The position numbers and the translations under genes were made by a program. The notes below the pieces were generated by a model that saw only the letters and a list, made by a program, of their open reading frames with translations, was not told the origin of the DNA and did no database searches. Shown in pieces: positions 62,150-64,000 of a stretch of 64,000 bases of DNA. Source of the DNA: Erythrocercus mccallii (lineage: Eukaryota > Chordata > Aves > Passeriformes > Dicruridae); contig VZRG01000440.1 of NCBI GenBank assembly GCA_013397435.1, positions 205,322 through 269,321 of the forward strand, given 5' to 3'. Positions within the stretch are counted from its first letter, which is position 1; the number at the start of each line of letters is the position of its first letter.

Positions 62150-63210
62150 AGCAATATGAGGGGAATCAGACCAGATGTGGCAACGCAAGTTGGCTCAGTG
62201 AGGCTGCCACAGCTGCATGGTCCCAGGTCCAACCAGCAGCAAGGCTCAGGAGGTTCCCAGGCAGCACCCACAGAGGGCACAGGGATGTACCACACATCAA
62301 GGCCAGCTGCACAGATCACCCAGACACACACAGCAGTTGCACGAACACAGCACCAGCAGCCTCATCCTGCTCCCCGCTCTGGCTGAGCAGGATGGATGTC
62401 CAACAGTGGGACTGTATATATGTATAGATGTGTACAAAGTAGATCCAACAGGTGGGCTCACACATTCTGTCTAATCTGCAGCTGCCCCTGGATCCCAGTC
62501 TCTCCAGTTGCTGGCAACTGGACATATGAGCCCCTGAGGCTGCAGCCCTGCTCCAGCTTCTGGTACAGGCCATTTTTCTCATGCCCATCTCAGCAGGTCT
62601 CACCCCTAAAGACACTCATAGCTCAGGGACTCCCATGGTCCCTCCAACACTCAGCTGCTCATGTGATCTTGCACTCAGAGACATGGGCCTCTGACCCCTG
62701 GTCCCACTCCACTCACTGTCAGTTTTATTCCCTTCAGTCTCTCCAGTTACTGCCATGCAGGACTCCAAGTTCAGATGCTGGTACTTAGACTCCCTACCCA
62801 CACATGCACACACACAGAAAACAGATGTGATCTAACACCACTTCCTCCACAGGTCACCAAGATCCATCTATTTCCCTGCCTTTAGCTCCTCTCTTAAATA
62901 TCTTATAAGCCCTTTGCAATCACAAAATGTTCATCTCCTCTGCCCAATATTGCATCTGACACACCTGGGCATCAAACCTCATAAGTATGATAGATACTCC
63001 AAATTGTCTCATTGTGGTGGGTTTCATGCCCAGACTGAGACTCCTGGGACAACCCTGCAGGGGCTGGAGGAGGGAACCCTTTCTCTAAGTCTCTAAGGGT
63101 TCCCACCTGCCCTTGTGCAACTGTGATGGTGGAGATGGGCTGATGGTTCCTGTGATGGGCCTGGAAGAAGCCAGAGCAGGGTGTTACCTGGACTGCCCCT
63201 TGCCTGTATT
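62150..63210. mobile_element. GC-richer repeat-like block, unclassified
   Basis: About 1 kb, clearly richer in GC than its flanks, with sharp edges. It is rich in CAGCA, TCTCCAGTT and CTCCACT motifs (GTCTCTCCAGTT occurs twice). It may be ERV-derived, as similar text is repeated in songbird genomes to my recollection. The open frames in it show no family signature. Confidence 0.4.
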
Positions 63211-63760
63211 CCTCTGTATATGTGCAGACCTTTATCACAGATCCTTACATGGGTTATTTTCAGGTATGGCTGAACTTTTGTTCTAGAAGGGTACCTGATG
63301 CAAGAGATATTGAATTTTCTTACTGCTGTGTTTATGTGGACATAAACGTCAAATGAGGATATAACTGGTAAATATGTCCTGTTCTTGTTCACATATTCAA
63401 AAAAATAACTGTACTGAAATGAGATAAAAAATAAATACTGAGACCGAGGCAGGAAAAATTCCAGCTCCAAAGATTTAGTATTTTCCACTCAGAGAAGTGT
63501 GTAGACAAATACAGAAAGGTTAGAAGGTGGCCACTGACTGAAATAGTGCAAAAGATGACCAAAATAAATACTAATAATACAAGAATTTTCTCTACAAAAT
63601 TTTCATCCCTGTTTTATGACTCAGGAGGAACCAACTACATAAGTAAATAGTCAAGCTTCTTTATTGTAAAATTCATTAGCAAGTGTGTTTTTTCAGAGCT
63701 GATAATTTTCTTTCATTTAATGAAGAATATATATATTTTTAGACTATTGCTCCAAATAGT

Positions 63761-63801
63761 ATTAGTGGAGATTAGAGAGCATTTAGTGGAGATTAGAGTG
63801 A
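63761..63801 (+). repeat. Short direct duplication
   Basis: ATTTAGTGGAGATTAGAG-like unit present twice within 40 bases. Confidence 0.8.
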
Positions 63802-64000
63802 GAACTGTAATTCTAACTGAAATGTTCTAACCTGGTATTGTTTTTGTATTTGTGTCTTCTAAATTAATATATGCACGACTTCTGAGGAAGATAGTCCCTC
63901 TTAACCAGTATCAGCCGTTAAGAATTTGTTCTCTTTTAGCTTTAACGCTGCACTAACCTGTATCTTTATGCTTCTGTCATGGCAAAATGACCAAACATCC

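Noticed and set aside
62396..62788. 130-residue open frame in the GC-rich block
   Set aside because: No domain, no splice context, and overlapping open frames exist in several other frames, as expected from GC composition.
63093..63488. 131-residue minus-strand open frame
   Set aside because: Low-quality composition with no family signature, spanning the edge of the repeat-like block.

Overview
The window is vertebrate nuclear DNA from a bird, most likely a songbird. The evidence is many CR1 LINE 3' fragments, a tRNA-Ile-headed SINE with a CR1 tail (TguSINE1 type, a passerine family), songbird-type retroviral LTR blocks, large introns and low gene density. There are no bacterial features, so operons, ribosome binding sites, CRISPR arrays and origins do not apply.

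At the left edge (1-2532) is the 3' part of the giant last coding exon of RP1, the photoreceptor axonemal microtubule-associated protein. It is open for 843 codons and ends with a normal stop followed by several candidate polyadenylation signals. Apart from repeats, nothing recognisable follows until about 8 kb.

From 7998 to 59317, on the same strand, I find about 20 separated short exon-like segments with splice-site consensus, matching reading phases and clear protein family signatures. They encode five PLAT (LOXHD1-like) domains, numbered 1 to 5 here. Between PLAT 2 and PLAT 3 lies a four-unit block of different repeats that look beta-trefoil-like. The usual PLAT module is three exons: A (phase 1 to 0, about 150-165 nt), B (0 to 0, 87 nt) and C (0 to 1, 133 nt). 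Variants place the B/C boundary inside an Arg-Trp pair, or fuse B and C. No start exon or promoter was seen, so the array most simply represents downstream alternative exons of a long RP1 transcript that skips the giant exon. It could also be a separate gene.

The array carries several apparently inactivating changes: a TGA in PLAT 3 exon A, a TAG and lost donor in PLAT 2 exon B, frameshifts in four other exons, and a doubtful donor and a phase mismatch elsewhere. PLAT 1, both ends of PLAT 5 exon B+C, and several other exons remain open. The short RP1 exon is intact. The window therefore seems to show loss of a PLAT/trefoil extension of RP1 in this lineage while the photoreceptor form is kept.

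The rest is intronic or intergenic: CR1 fragments (5.5, 7.0, 16.7, 23.4, 47.6, 56.8 and 57.6 kb), probable LTR blocks (4.4, 6.6, 21.4 and 29 kb), microsatellites, a long homopyrimidine tract at 56.6 kb and a GC-richer block at 62-63 kb. All family assignments come from reading the sequence and from memory; no database search was run.
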